Assembly (NCBI RefSeq): GCF_030272615.1
Contig: NC_081407.1
Location: forward strand, 266,485,574 to 266,549,573
Source of the DNA: Cryptomeria japonica
Taxonomy: Eukaryota; Streptophyta; Pinopsida; Cupressales; Cupressaceae
DNA length: 64,000 nucleotides
Reading direction: 5' to 3'
Under the pieces are notes generated by a model. That model searched no databases. It was not told the origin of the DNA and saw nothing but the letters and a program-made list of their open reading frames with translations. Below are positions 34,151 to 45,661 of the stretch, in pieces (within the stretch, counting starts at the first letter, position 1; each line of letters opens with the position of its first letter). The position numbers and the translations under genes were made by a program.

Positions 34151-35080
34151 AATTTATTTCTTGTCTGCAACTTCCTCTTTGATTTTTATCATGTATGCTC
34201 TCCTAAGAAAAATGATTGATGGATTTGTGAGTGTATATTGAATAGGAGGAATAGGGTTTGAAATTGAACCACGGGTGTATTACTGTGACAAACAAGGAAA
34301 CCTGCAGCAATATTTTTCTTGAATGTGTTTTTAATGAGTAAAGCAGATGTGGATAATAGTGTCAACAAAGCAACATGATGAGTCAGAGTACCTGTAATAT
34401 GTTTTTCAGAAGGAAACAACAGGTAGGAAGAGAAAGAGGGAGAGTAACACAGATGACGTCATGTAGAATGATAGTGGTGGCTATGCGAGAGTTCCCATGT
34501 TTTTACACAATGCCTGTCACCTAAAGAAATTAAAGTTTGTTGTATGCATGGTAGTGGTAGTATATGATGATCATCACTTGTCAAACAGATTGGAATGGTA
34601 CATACCCATGAAAGAAATCAAGTGTGTAATTCCTATAGTCACAATCAAGATCAATCTTATAACCTTGCAAATTTAATAGCATCATATGTTTTATAACTTA
34701 GGCAGTAGTCTTAGGGTTAGGTCAAACTCTTACACTTGCTTTTTAGTGAAGCCTCGTTGTTTGTTCACTTGGAGTCTCGTTGTATGATGTTCTATTCATA
34801 ACTTTAAATTTAATATATCATTTTATTAGCCCACCATATGACCCCTTAGGTGTCATTAGAGGTCGTATTGTTTCCTAAGAGGTCATATGGTGTCCTGTGA
34901 CCCCTTAAGACCCCTCGAGACACCAATGACCCATAACAACACCATATGGTATTCTAAAGGGTCCTATGGTGTTCTATGACCCCTTAGGACACCATTTGGT
35001 GTTGTCATAGGTCCTATGGTGTGCTATAGGGATAATATAGTGTCATATAGTGTCATATTGTGTCTCGGATTCGATATCTC
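34151..35080. other. Non-coding spacer with palindromic short repeats
   Basis: No coding region. Between 34830 and 35050, words such as ATGACCCCTTAGGACACCAT, CATATGGTGTCCT and GGTCCTATGGTGT recur in both orientations, making a cluster of overlapping inverted repeats. Confidence 0.6.
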
Positions 35081-35101
35081 TTCCTCTCCCTCCGTCCCCC
35101 T

Positions 35102-35184
<83 letters not shown>

Positions 35185-35537
35185 CTTTTGCCTTCCTCCA
35201 TACTCCATCCCTCTCTCTCTCTCGCTCTCTCCCCTTCTCCCTTCATCCATACCCCATCCCTCTTTCTCTTCTTCTCTCCCTCCCTCTTTATCTTCTTTTG
35301 TAATTCCTATAGTCATAATTGAGATCAGTCATATGGTGTCCTGTGTCCTTTCTCTCTTCCTCTCCCTCCTTCCTTCCCCCCTCTTCTCTCCCTCTCTTCC
35401 TCCCTCTACCTTTCTCCCTCTCTCTACCTTGCCTCCCCCCTCTCTCTCTCTCCCTCTCTCTCCCTCTCTCTCCCCTCTCCCTCCTTCCCTCACTCTCTCC
35501 TTCTCACCTCTCTCTCTCCCTCTCTCACTCTCTCTCA

Positions 35538-35571
<34 letters not shown>

Positions 35572-37272
35572 ACTCTCTCTCTCTCTCTCTCACCCTCCCT
35601 CAACCTCACCTACTCACTACCTACCCTCCCCCTTCTCTCTCTCTCCCTCTCTCTCCCACTCCCTCCTTCCCCTCTCTCCCCTCCCCTCCCCTCTCCCCTC
35701 ACACCCTCTCCCTCTCCCCACTCCTCACACTCCCCACACCCCTCTCACCCTCTCACCTCTCTCCCCTCTCATCCCTCTCAACCCTCCACATCCCCCCTCA
35801 CACCCTCTCCTCACTCTCACTCCTCTCTTCCCCAACCCCTTCACTCTCCCCACCCTCCCCCTCTTCTCTCCCTCTCTCAATCCCTCAACCTCTCTCCCAC
35901 TCACACCTACCCACCCCCCCTCTCTCTCTCCTCTCTCTCCCTCTCCCTCTCTCCCCCTCTCCCACCTTCCTCTCTCTCCCTCTCCCACTCTCTCCCTCTC
36001 CCTTCTTCCCTCTCTCCCTCTCCTCCCTCTCCCTCTCTCTCCCTCTCCCTCCTTCCCTCCTCCACCCTCTTCTCTCCCCTCTCTCCCTCTCTCCCCCCTA
36101 TACCTCTCTCTCTCTTCCTCCATACCCCTTCTTCTCTCCCACCCTTCCCACTCTTCTCTCCCTCTCTCCCTCCCTCTACCTCTCTCCCTCTCTCTACCTT
36201 CCCTCCCCCCTCTATCTCTCTCTCCCTCTCTATCCCTCTCCCTCCTTCCCTCTCTCTCCACTCCCCTCTCCTCTCTCTCCCTCTCCCTCCTCCCTCCTCT
36301 CTTCCTCTCCCCTCTCCTCTCCCTCCCTACCCCCCTACTCTCCCTCTCCCTTCCTCCACACCCCTTCTTCTCTCCCACCCTCCCTCCCTCCTTCCCTTCT
36401 ACCCCCCCTCCTCTCTCCCTCCCCCTACCCTCTCTCTCTCTCTCTCTCTCTCCTCCTCTCTCTCTCTCACTTCTCTCTCTCTCTCTCTCTCTCCATACCC
36501 CTTCTTCTCTCCCACCCTCCCCCCTCTTCTCTCCCTCCCTCTACCTCTCTCCCTCTCTCTACCTTCCCTCCCCCCTCTCTCCCTCTCCCCTCCTCCTTCT
36601 CCCTCTCTCTCCCTCTCCCTCCTTCCCTCCCCCTCTTCTCTCCCTCTCTCCCCTCCCCCTACTCTCCCTCTCCCTTCCTCCATACCCCTTCTTCTCTTCC
36701 ACCCTCCCTCCTTTCCTTCTACCCCCCCCTCCTCTCTCCCTCCCCCCTACTCTCCCCCCCTCTCCCTCCCTCTCATCTCTCTCTCTCCATCCCTTCCTCC
36801 ATACCCCTTCTTCTCTCCCACCCTCCCCCTCTTCTCTCCCTCTCTCCTTCCCCTCTACCTCTCTCCCTCTCTCTACCTTCCCTCTCTCTCCCTCTCTCTC
36901 CTCTCTCCCTCTCTCTCCCTCTCCCTCCTTCCCTCCCCCTTCTTCTCTCCCTCTCCTCCTTCCCTCTATCTCTCTCTCTCCCTCTCTCCCTCTCTTCTTC
37001 CATACCCCTTCTTCTCTCCCACCCCCTCTCTCTCCCTCCCCTCTCCCTCCCTCTACCTCTCTCCCTCTCTATACCTTCCCTCCTCCCTCTCTCTCTCTCC
37101 CCCTCTCTCTCCCCCTCTCTTCCTCCCTCTCCCTCCCTCCTTCCCTCTCTCTCTCTCCCTCTCCCCTCCTTCTCTCTTCCCTCTTTCCCTCTCTCCCTCT
37201 CTCTACCTTCCCTCCCCCCTCTTCTCTCCCTCTCTCCCTCTCTCCCTCCCTCCTTCCCTTTCGCCCCTCTCT

Positions 37273-37353
<81 letters not shown>

Positions 37354-37370
37354 CCTCCCTACCTCCCTTT
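35081..37370 (+). repeat. Polypyrimidine tract (CT/CCT/CTTCC), ~2.2 kb
   Basis: It starts with (CT)n at 35108-35182, is briefly broken at 35300-35345, then runs almost wholly as C and T with scattered A. Position 35431 and then 37263 are successive Gs on the + strand, so about 1.83 kb contains none. Phrases such as CTCCATACCCCTTCTTCTCT recur at least six times at irregular spacing. Long Ser/Pro/Leu frames and their Arg/Glu antisense counterparts are by-products of composition. Confidence 0.97.
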
Positions 37371-37389
37371 TCATTCACATCTTTTCTAC

Positions 37390-37660
37390 TACCAATAGCG
37401 CGTACAGGGTATTGAAACTATTAGTTCACTGCCCTGGCATAACTTTTTTAAGGCAAAGGAGCGTGTACGTGGTACATATTACTTTTACTAAGTCCATTAT
37501 TCATTACCATGCAATAACATTTTTTAGGCTTAGGAGCACGTACGCGCTACTTATTAGTCCAGAATGGGAAAAAAGAATACCATTGGGCTTGTCAACATTT
37601 TATGGACTAACAACGCGTACACAATTATTAATGTAGTGCGTACGTGGTTTATAGACATAT
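37390..37660 (+). repeat. Second left cluster of GCGTACGC-type motifs
   Basis: Five cores occur in 270 bp: AGCGCGTACAGGG, GCGTGTACGTGG, GCACGTACGCGC, AACGCGTACAC and GTGCGTACGTGG. They are close in sequence to those at 33586-33690 and 48395-48540 and lie just upstream of the transposase leader exon, so they might also act on its promoter. Confidence 0.6.
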
Positions 37661-37726
37661 TTTTAGTTGCCCAAGAGCCTCAACAGCCTCAAAAGAAGTT
37701 TTTGAGTTCGTTGAAGGCCCCACTGG

Positions 37727-37952
37727 AACTGTGTCTGCACTTCTATCAGTGTTTTATATACAGAAGTAAGTAATTTTTTTTGTTTTTGCATGATTTCAAA
37801 TGATTGAATTGTTGTTCTTATTAGTTTTTGTCAACAGTATTGTGATTGTTTAATAGTTTGACTCCAAAAAATAGTGATAAGACGTATATTTATAGTTATT
37901 TGTTTGTTTATGAACTTTTGTTTACATATATATGTAATATGATTCTATTTAG
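37727..37952 (+). other. Transposase leader exon end and 5'-UTR intron
   Basis: The exon end GAACTGTGTCTGCACTTC..ATACAGAA is followed by donor GTAAGTAA at 37766. The acceptor is GATTCTATTTAG ending at 37952, 17 bp before the ATG at 37970. Intron length would be 187 bp. Confidence 0.55.
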
Positions 37953-37969
37953 GACAACCGATATCAACC

Positions 37970-40883
37970 ATGGGAAAGAACAAGCGAGGAACGATGGAAC
38001 AACGAGAGGTTCAAAAGAAAAGACAAAGGTAGCGTATGAAGAAATTGCATGACATAAGAACAATGGGAGAAGAAGGTATGTCATCCTCAACATCTCAATT
38101 TGATTTACCAAATGAATATAATGCACCTAATGCAATTGAAGAAGAGACATCTGATTTACCGTTTGAACCTAATGCAATTGAAGAAGATAACGCATTGAAT
38201 AGTCAATTAAATGATGAACATATTACACCTTCTCTACTTGATGAATTGAATGTACATAATGCACCAATGTTAACACCTCCTAGAATCATTCATAGGAAAC
38301 CAAAGTATCTAATTGACATTGATGAGAATATATTGAAGTCAATGCCCAATAAAATGAATGAACGAACTTGTAGGAGAATGGTTAAAAGAATATGGCAAAT
38401 TTATTTTAATAACTTAAATCAAACCGCAAGATGTCAATTAATTGTTCAAATGATTAAAAATTTGAATTTTAGAGAGATAATGAAAATTCTAGGCCTACAA
38501 TCATCTGAAAGTAACACTGAAAGAACTATTGTGAGAAATCTATTTGATGCATATCAAGATATTGGTTCAAAATCATGTACTAAAGATTCTAATGCTACTC
38601 GACATGTCATTACATCAACCATAATGAGCAAGAAAATAAAAAAAGATCATTTGATAAGCAAAACAAGTAAGTCATTAAACGTTAGTAGAACAACATTAAG
38701 TAAAGCATTAAAGAGGCAGGAAAAAATAGAAGAACATAACAATAATTCTCTTTGGAAATTCTCGAGTAGACTACCACACAAAGACAAGGTTGTTGTTGAT
38801 GTAGTAAAAACATTAATTGAAAATTTTTGGCATGACAACACAAGAGTTTCGCCCAACCAAAAAGATGTTGTTAGAAGGCAAATTGGGTCTACAAATCATG
38901 AGCCACATGCCAAACACTATTTGGATATGACTCAAACTAAATTTTATGAAAGATTCCTTCAAAAGTTTCCTCAAATAAGAATTTCTCAAAGATTTTTTGA
39001 AATGGCAAAACCTTTTATATTAAGATTAATCATGTACACACCACGTGTTGTTGTAGGATGCATATTGAATTTTCCATGCATTATGATATTTTTCGTCATA
39101 TTTGTTCTACTTTGCACACTAACGATGTTTTGTAGGAATGTAATATACAAGGACCTCCTAAGTCGGTAAGATAATTTATTTCAAGTGTGTTATGTAATAG
39201 ACATGATGGTTGCATTTATTATAAGATGTCTTGTTTGGAAGGTTCTTGTGGTATATGTGGTGGTTTGCAACATTTACCAAGATGCGTACATTTGGAGAGC
39301 ACACATGAAATTAGTATGAAACTACTTTCTTTCAGAAAATATAAGACAGTCACATATGGAGTTAAAGATGGAAAAGATTTGAAGAGATGTGAGCTAGTGA
39401 AAAATAATATATGTGTAGCTCAATTTATGAAAATGTTTCAAGAGAAACTAGTTTATGAGTACATAATGCATACACATAGAGCTCGATGGTTAGATGAGCA
39501 ATTCAAGTTATGTAAGGACACATTTCCTCTTGGCACCATTGTCTCTATCGTTGATTTCACTAAAAATTATACACTACAACCTCAAAATGAAGTGTAATCC
39601 ATGTATTATCACTCTACACAAGTTTCTATTTTTGTGCACATAGCATTCATGCATGCAGATGATAGCACAAAGGAGGATAGAAAGGTTGTAAGAGAGTATC
39701 ACTTCTACATATGTGATGATTGTACTCATTCATCAGAGTTTATACAAGGATGCTTTAAAGTTTTCTATGATAGCTTAAGGGAAAGGAACATACGATACAA
39801 CCAACACTTAATATGGTCAGATAATTGCACCACACAATTCAAGAATGCAAGGATGTTTTATTGGTTGACAAGGATGCATATGACAAGTGGTGTACAATAT
39901 TTTTGGAATTTCACTGAGGCTGGACATGGTAAGGAAGAGCACAATGGTGCAGGAGCATGTGTGAAAAGAGCCCTAGCTAGGGAAGAATTGAAGTATGAAG
40001 GTGGTGCTAAGTTGATAGATGCAGAAACAATTGTGTGATGGTGTAAGTCTATGATGGGTCCAGGTAATCCAGGTATGTCAATGGTTCATAGATATTTTTG
40101 GTTGATCACTGAATCTAACATTGAAAACTATCTAGATTGTTGTACAGTTGCAGGATCGAGTGACATTTATGAGTTCAAATTCAAGTTCACTGGTAATTTA
40201 TACGAGACAGATAGTATGTTTTTGCTCTTCATGCATGTATTGTTTGTGGGAAGAATGTGAATCACAAGAGTGGGTTGACAAATGGTCTCGTAGACCGTTG
40301 GTTCCCATTGATTCATATCAAATTCCCAAAGCACTACAATTGAGCCAGATGGAGACATTAGTGGATTTTGACCATGTATCCAACCTTGTAGATTCAGGTG
40401 ATTTTTTGAGTTAATTTTTTTGCAAGTATTATTTTTGGTTCATTTTGTTGTACATCATACTTTATTTTTGGTATTAGTTAACACTTTATAAAATGCAGGT
40501 CATGTGTATGCAGTTGTTACAGAAGAGAAAAATGAAGAAGGAACAAATTACTATTTGTGTCGTTGTGTTGAGCCTAAAAAAAATTGACAATCACAATCAT
40601 TGATGGAGAGGGTATTGAGTACCCAATAGGGTCTGTTGTTGTGACAAGAACATGGCTTCGGAGATACCCTATCAAGAATTCTGATGTTTGGTTGTTCGAG
40701 GACTTTGAAACACACAGACATATTCTTCATTTCTCTAACATTTTTGTTGCAACAAATATTCATTTGATGAAGTATCGTGGTAGACCTCATAACAAGATTT
40801 TATGGAAAGTTCATGAATTTGACCACGAGGCAATACTTGACACAATACGGGTTAGAGTCGATCCTGAAGGCTCACTTGATTGA
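37970..40883 (+). pseudogene. Transposase-like gene of the TIR element
   Basis: The start at 37970 (MGKNKRGTMEQREVQKK) is in frame with 38036-39169 apart from a TAG at 38030. A helix-turn-helix-like SKSLNVSRTTLSKALKR lies near residue 215. A shift near 39037 leads to a Cys/His-rich region (TTCCCRMHIEF, then CNRHDGCIYYKMSC and GSCGICGG). The catalytic-type region follows: SIVDFTKNY (about 39547), IWSDNCTTQFKN (about 39810) and GHGKEEHNGAGACVKRA (about 39925). After another shift near 40210 an intron is predicted at 40398-40498. The last exon has an A-run shift at 40576 and ends HEFDHEAILDTI..DPEGSLD. Stops also occur at 39133, 39172, 39595 and 40036. It resembles uncharacterised HGKG..DG proteins of plants and animals that I take to be transposases. 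Confidence 0.72.
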
Positions 40884-40944
40884 TTCTATGGTTTAGAGTA
40901 GAATAATTTTGAGAATTTTATATAAATTGTCGATGAATTGTTCT

Positions 40945-41215
40945 ATATTCATTTTTTGTATATATAAATGCCCATGAGCTGATTTTTACAAGTTTAGGGG
41001 CATAATTTTGTATATTTAAATGGCAATGAGCTGATTTGTACATATGTACATGCCAAATTTTGTATATTAAAATGGCGATGAGCTGAATCGCACATATTGT
41101 AATGCCAAATTTTGTATAAAAGCCCATGAGATGATTTGTAAGACATTCTTTTGTATAATCAAATAGCCAAGAGCTGATTTGACCATATTTAGAGGCAAAT
41201 TTTTGAATAATATGA
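40945..41215 (+). repeat. About five tandem ~60-bp units
   Basis: Units carry TTTTGTATA..AAATGGC(A/G)ATGAGCTGATTTGTACAT and a final GCCAAA. They start near 40955, 41010, 41055, 41110 and 41150, just downstream of the transposase stop. Confidence 0.8.
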
Positions 41216-41417
41216 GACAATGTTTTGTGACTATGTTTTAAGTATATGTGATGTGTCCCTGCTCAATCATGAGCATTATTGATTCTTTTATAATCATGGA
41301 GAATTATTTGAGTCATTATCGGGTCATAGGGGTCATAGATTGAGACTAGATACAATTTGAGCAAAAATTGTCATTGTTGTCAAAAAAGTTTTCAAGCAAC
41401 TTCTACATTGTGTCGGT

Positions 41418-44400
41418 AGGGTATGACACTTGATGTTCTAGTGCTTTGGGATGCACAACAAGGGCATTCCTATCATAAATTGCCCACCCCAATGCACTCG
41501 CGACGTCGATTTGTGCACGCGATGAATCGAATCAATTCTAGCCAATCTGGCAACTTTGCATTGCATGCAACTGACAGTTTTTGCAATAGGCAAAAAAATG
41601 CTACCAATCAAAAATGGCTCCGACTCGTCAAAAACCAAGACAGGCCATTGTAGAAGAGCCTCACGTGACCCCACGGGTTCAAAAGGATTGACCATATGTG
41701 TCCTAGATTTGAAGAAACATTCCATCAAGTTTTGATAATTTTTTGGACTCAGGGCACTTGAGAGATCGCACTGGTACGATATGACTCTCGATATTTTGAT
41801 GCTTTGGGATGTAGAATAGGGGCATGCCTAGCGTAAACCTTCCCACCCGAATGCGCTCATGACATCAATTTGTGCACACAATGAAACTGAATCAATTCTA
41901 GCCAATCTGACAACTTTGCATTGCATGCAACTGATGGATTTTCTAGCAGGCAAAAAAATGCTACCAATCGAAAATGGCTCTGACTCATCAAAAATCGAGA
42001 CAGGACATTGTAGAGGAGCCTCACGCAACCCCACAAGTTGAAACAGATCGACCATATGTGTCCTAGATTTGAAGAAACAATCCATCAAGTTTTGACAATT
42101 TTTTGGACTCAGGGCACTTGAGAGATCGCACTGGTACGGTATGACTCTCGACATTTCAATGCTTTGGGATGCACGATAGGGGCATGCCTAGCGTAAACCT
42201 TCCCACCTAGACATACTCGCGACGTTAGTTTGTGCACACAACAAACCGAATCAATTCTAGCCAATCTGGCAACTTTGCATTGCATGCAACTGATGGTTTT
42301 TGCAGCAGGCAAAAAAATGCTACCAATCAAAAATGGCTCTGACTCGTTAAAAATCAAGACAAGGCATTGTAGAGGAGCCTCACGTGACCCCACGGGTTCA
42401 AACAGATTGACCATATGTGTCTTGCATTTGAAGAAACAGTCTGTCAAGTTTTGACAGTTTTTTGGATTCGGGGCACTTGAGAGATCACACCGGTACGGTA
42501 TGACTCTTGACATTCTGACGCATTGGGCTGCATGATAGGGGAATGCCTAGTGTAAACCTACCCACCCAGACGTGCTCGCGATGTCAGTTTGTGCACACGA
42601 CGAACCGAAGCAATTCTAGCCAATCTGGCAACTTTGCATTGCGTGCAACTGATGGTTTTTGCAGCAGGCGAAAAAATGCTACCAATCAAAAATGGCTCTG
42701 GCTCATCAAAAACTGAGACAAAATATTTTAGAGGATCCTCACACGACCCCATAGGTTCAAACGGATCGACCATATGTGTCTTGGATTTAAAGAAACAGTC
42801 CATCAAGTTTTGATAATTTTTTAGACTCAAGGCACTTGAGAGATCACACAGGTACGATATGACTCTCAAAATTCTGACGCTTTGGGATGCACGACAGGGG
42901 CATGCCTAGCGTAAACCTACCTACCCATACACACTCGTGATGTCGGTTTGTGCACACGACAAACCGAATCAATTCTAGCCAATCTGGCAATTTTGCATTG
43001 TATCCAACTAACGGTTTTTGCAGTAGGCTGAAAAATGCTACCAATAAAAAATGGCTCTGACTCATAAAAAACTAAGATAGGACATTGTAGAGGAGCCTCA
43101 CATGACCCATGAGTTCAAACGGATTGACCATATGTGTCCTGGATTTAAAGAAACGGTCCGTCAAGTTTTGATAATTTTTTGGACTCAGGGCACTTGAGAG
43201 ATCACACCGGTATGGTATGACTCTCGATGTTCTTGTGCTTTGGGATGCATGATAGGGCATGCCTAGTGTAAACCTACCAACCTGGATGCGCTCGTGATGT
43301 CGGTTTGTGCACATAACAAACTAAATCAATTCTAGCCAATCTGACAACTTTGCATTGCATGCAATTGACGGTTTTTGCAGCAGGCGAAAAAATGCTACTA
43401 ATCGAAAATGGCTCTGACTCGTCAAAAACTGAGACAGGCCATTGTAGAGGAGCCTCACGCAACCCCACAAGTTCAAATGGATTGACCATATGTGTCCTGG
43501 ATTTGAAGAAATGGTTGGTCAAGTTTTGACAATTTTTGGACTTAGGGCACTTGAGAGATCGCACCGGTATGGTATGACTCTTGACATTCTGATGCTTTGG
43601 GATGCATGATAGGGGCATGCCTAGCATAAACCTACCCACCCAGACACATTCACGACCTCGGTTTGTGCACATGACGAACCAAATGAATTCTAGCCAATCT
43701 GGCAACTTTGCATTGCATGTAACTAACAGTTTTTACAGCAGGCGAAAAAATGCTACCAATCGAAAATGGCTCTGACTCGTAAAAAAAGGAGATAGGCCAT
43801 TGTATAGGAGCCTCGCACAACCCTATGAGTTCAAATGGATCGACCATATGTATCCTAGATTTGAAGAAATAGTCCGTCAAGTTTTGACATTTTTTTGGAC
43901 TCAAGGCACTTGAGAGATCGCATCAATACGATATGACTCTCTACGGTTCAGTGCTTTGGGATTTATCATAGGGGCATGCCTAGTGTAAACCTACCCACCT
44001 AGATGCGCTCGCAATGTCGGTTTATGCACACGACGAACCGAATCAATTCTAGCCAATCTGACAACTTTGCATTGCATGCAACTGATAGTTTTTGCAGTAG
44101 ACGAAAAAATGCTACCAATAAAAAATGGCTCTGACTCGTAAAAAATTGAGACAGACCATTGTAGAGGAGCCTCACACAACCCCACAAGTTCAAACGGATT
44201 GACCATATGTGTCCTGGATTTGAAGAAACAGTCCGTCAAGTTTTGATAATTTTTTGGACTCAAGGCACTTGAGAGATCGCACCGATATGGTATGACTCTC
44301 GATGTTCCGGTGCTTTGGGATGCTTGACAGGGGCATGCCTAGCATAAACCTACCCATCTAGATGCATTCGCGACATCAGTTTGTGCACACAATGAACCGA

Positions 44401-45125
44401 ATCAATTCTAGCCAATCTGGCAACTTTGCATTGCATGCAACTGACGGTTTTTGCAGCAGGCGCAAAAATGCTACCAATCGAAAATAGCTTCGACTCGTAA
44501 AAAACTAAGAGAAGCCATTATAGAGGAGCCTCATGTGACCCCATGAGTTCAAACGGATTGACCATATGTGTCCTGGATTTGAAGAAATAGTCCGTCAAGG
44601 TTTGACAATTTTTTGGACCCAGGGCACTTGAGAGATCGCACTGGTACAGTATGACTCTCAATATTTTGACATTTTGGGATGCATGATAGGGGCATACCTA
44701 GCGTAAACCTGCCCACCCAGATGCGCTCGTGACATCGGTTTGTGCACACAATGAACCGAATCAATTCTAGCCAATCTGGCAACTTTGCATAGCATGCAAT
44801 TGATGGTTTTGCAGCAGGCGAAAAAATGCTACCAATCAAAAATGGCTCCAACTTGTAAAAAACCGAGACAAGCCATTGTATAGGAGCATCACATGACCCC
44901 ACAAGTTCAAACGGATCGACCATATGTGTCCTGGATTTGACGAAATAGTCCATCAAGTTTTGACAAATTTTTGGACTCAGGGCACTTGAGAGATCGCACC
45001 GGTATGGTATGACTCTCGACGTTTCGACACTTTGGGATGCACGACAGGGGCATGCCTAGCATAAACCTACCCACCCAGATGTGCTCACGACATCAGTTTG
45101 TGTACACGATGAACAAAATTTGACC
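41418..45125. repeat. Satellite-like array of ten ~359-bp monomers
   Basis: The landmark TATGACTCT recurs at 41422 (as TATGACACT), 41780, 42140, 42499, 42858, 43216, 43573, 43932, 44291, 44650 and 45008, steps of 357-360 bp. Each monomer holds AATCAATTCTAGCCAATCTG, TTTTTGCAGCAGGCGAAAAA and GGGCACTTGAGAGATCGCAC. Minus-strand frames of 60-140 codons open in most monomers, but 359 is not a multiple of three, so no frame runs through the array. It lies between the two convergent genes. Confidence 0.95.
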
Positions 45126-45655
45126 ATTGCGAGCATGAGGGTGCTCTCGCACCAAACACATATTGTTGTTTATATTCATATTATCGATTTTTGTTGTTTA
45201 TATTCATATTGTTGATTACATATGCAAATATTCATTTAAATTTATAAAAGGGCAGCCACCAAATATAGCGAATACACAATAATGAACTAAATAAAAGGAG
45301 TTTTGTAGGGCTAATTCAACATTCTAGAAATTTTATCAAATCATATTCCATGATTGCAATGTTTTATATCATATATTTTTGTTGTTTATATACATATTGT
45401 TGATTACATATGCAAATATTCATTTAAATTTATAAAAGGACAACCACAAAATACAATGAATACAAAATAATGAACTCAGTACATATTTATTGGATCGAAT
45501 ATTGATATTTATATATATATATATAAAAGGCATGTCTGCCAAGTCAATACAAGTATTACAAAAATGTGGCATATGCCATGTCCAAATTGATATACAATAA
45601 AAATGTAGAATATATCTACATGTATTGGTCATTCTATGACCAAAACTAACATTAT
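45126..45655. repeat. Spacer with two copies of a ~100-bp AT-rich unit
   Basis: GTTGTTTATAYWCATATTGTTGATTACATATGCAAATATTCATTTAAATTTATAAAAGG-type sequence occurs at about 45187-45290 and 45379-45480. The rest is AT-rich 3' flank of the minus-strand gene, including a short (TA)n at 45512-45526. Confidence 0.75.
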
Positions 45656-45661
45656 ATGATC

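Noticed and set aside
35725-37378. Long Arg/Glu/Gly-rich antisense frames resembling an RE/RS-type protein
   Set aside because: They are complements of the same polypyrimidine DNA; charge-repeat look-alikes arise from (GA)n translation.
35060-37636. 858- and 698-codon Ser/Pro/Leu-rich open frames
   Set aside because: They exist because the tract has almost no purines and so no stop codons in some frames. The peptides are pure composition (SLSLSL, PPSLPP) with no domain, and the frames run through obvious microsatellite.
41438-44956. A family of ten related small proteins on the minus strand
   Set aside because: They are shadows of the 359-bp monomers. Monomer length is not a multiple of three, starts and stops differ in each, and there are no gene signals. 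Kept only as a question about origin.
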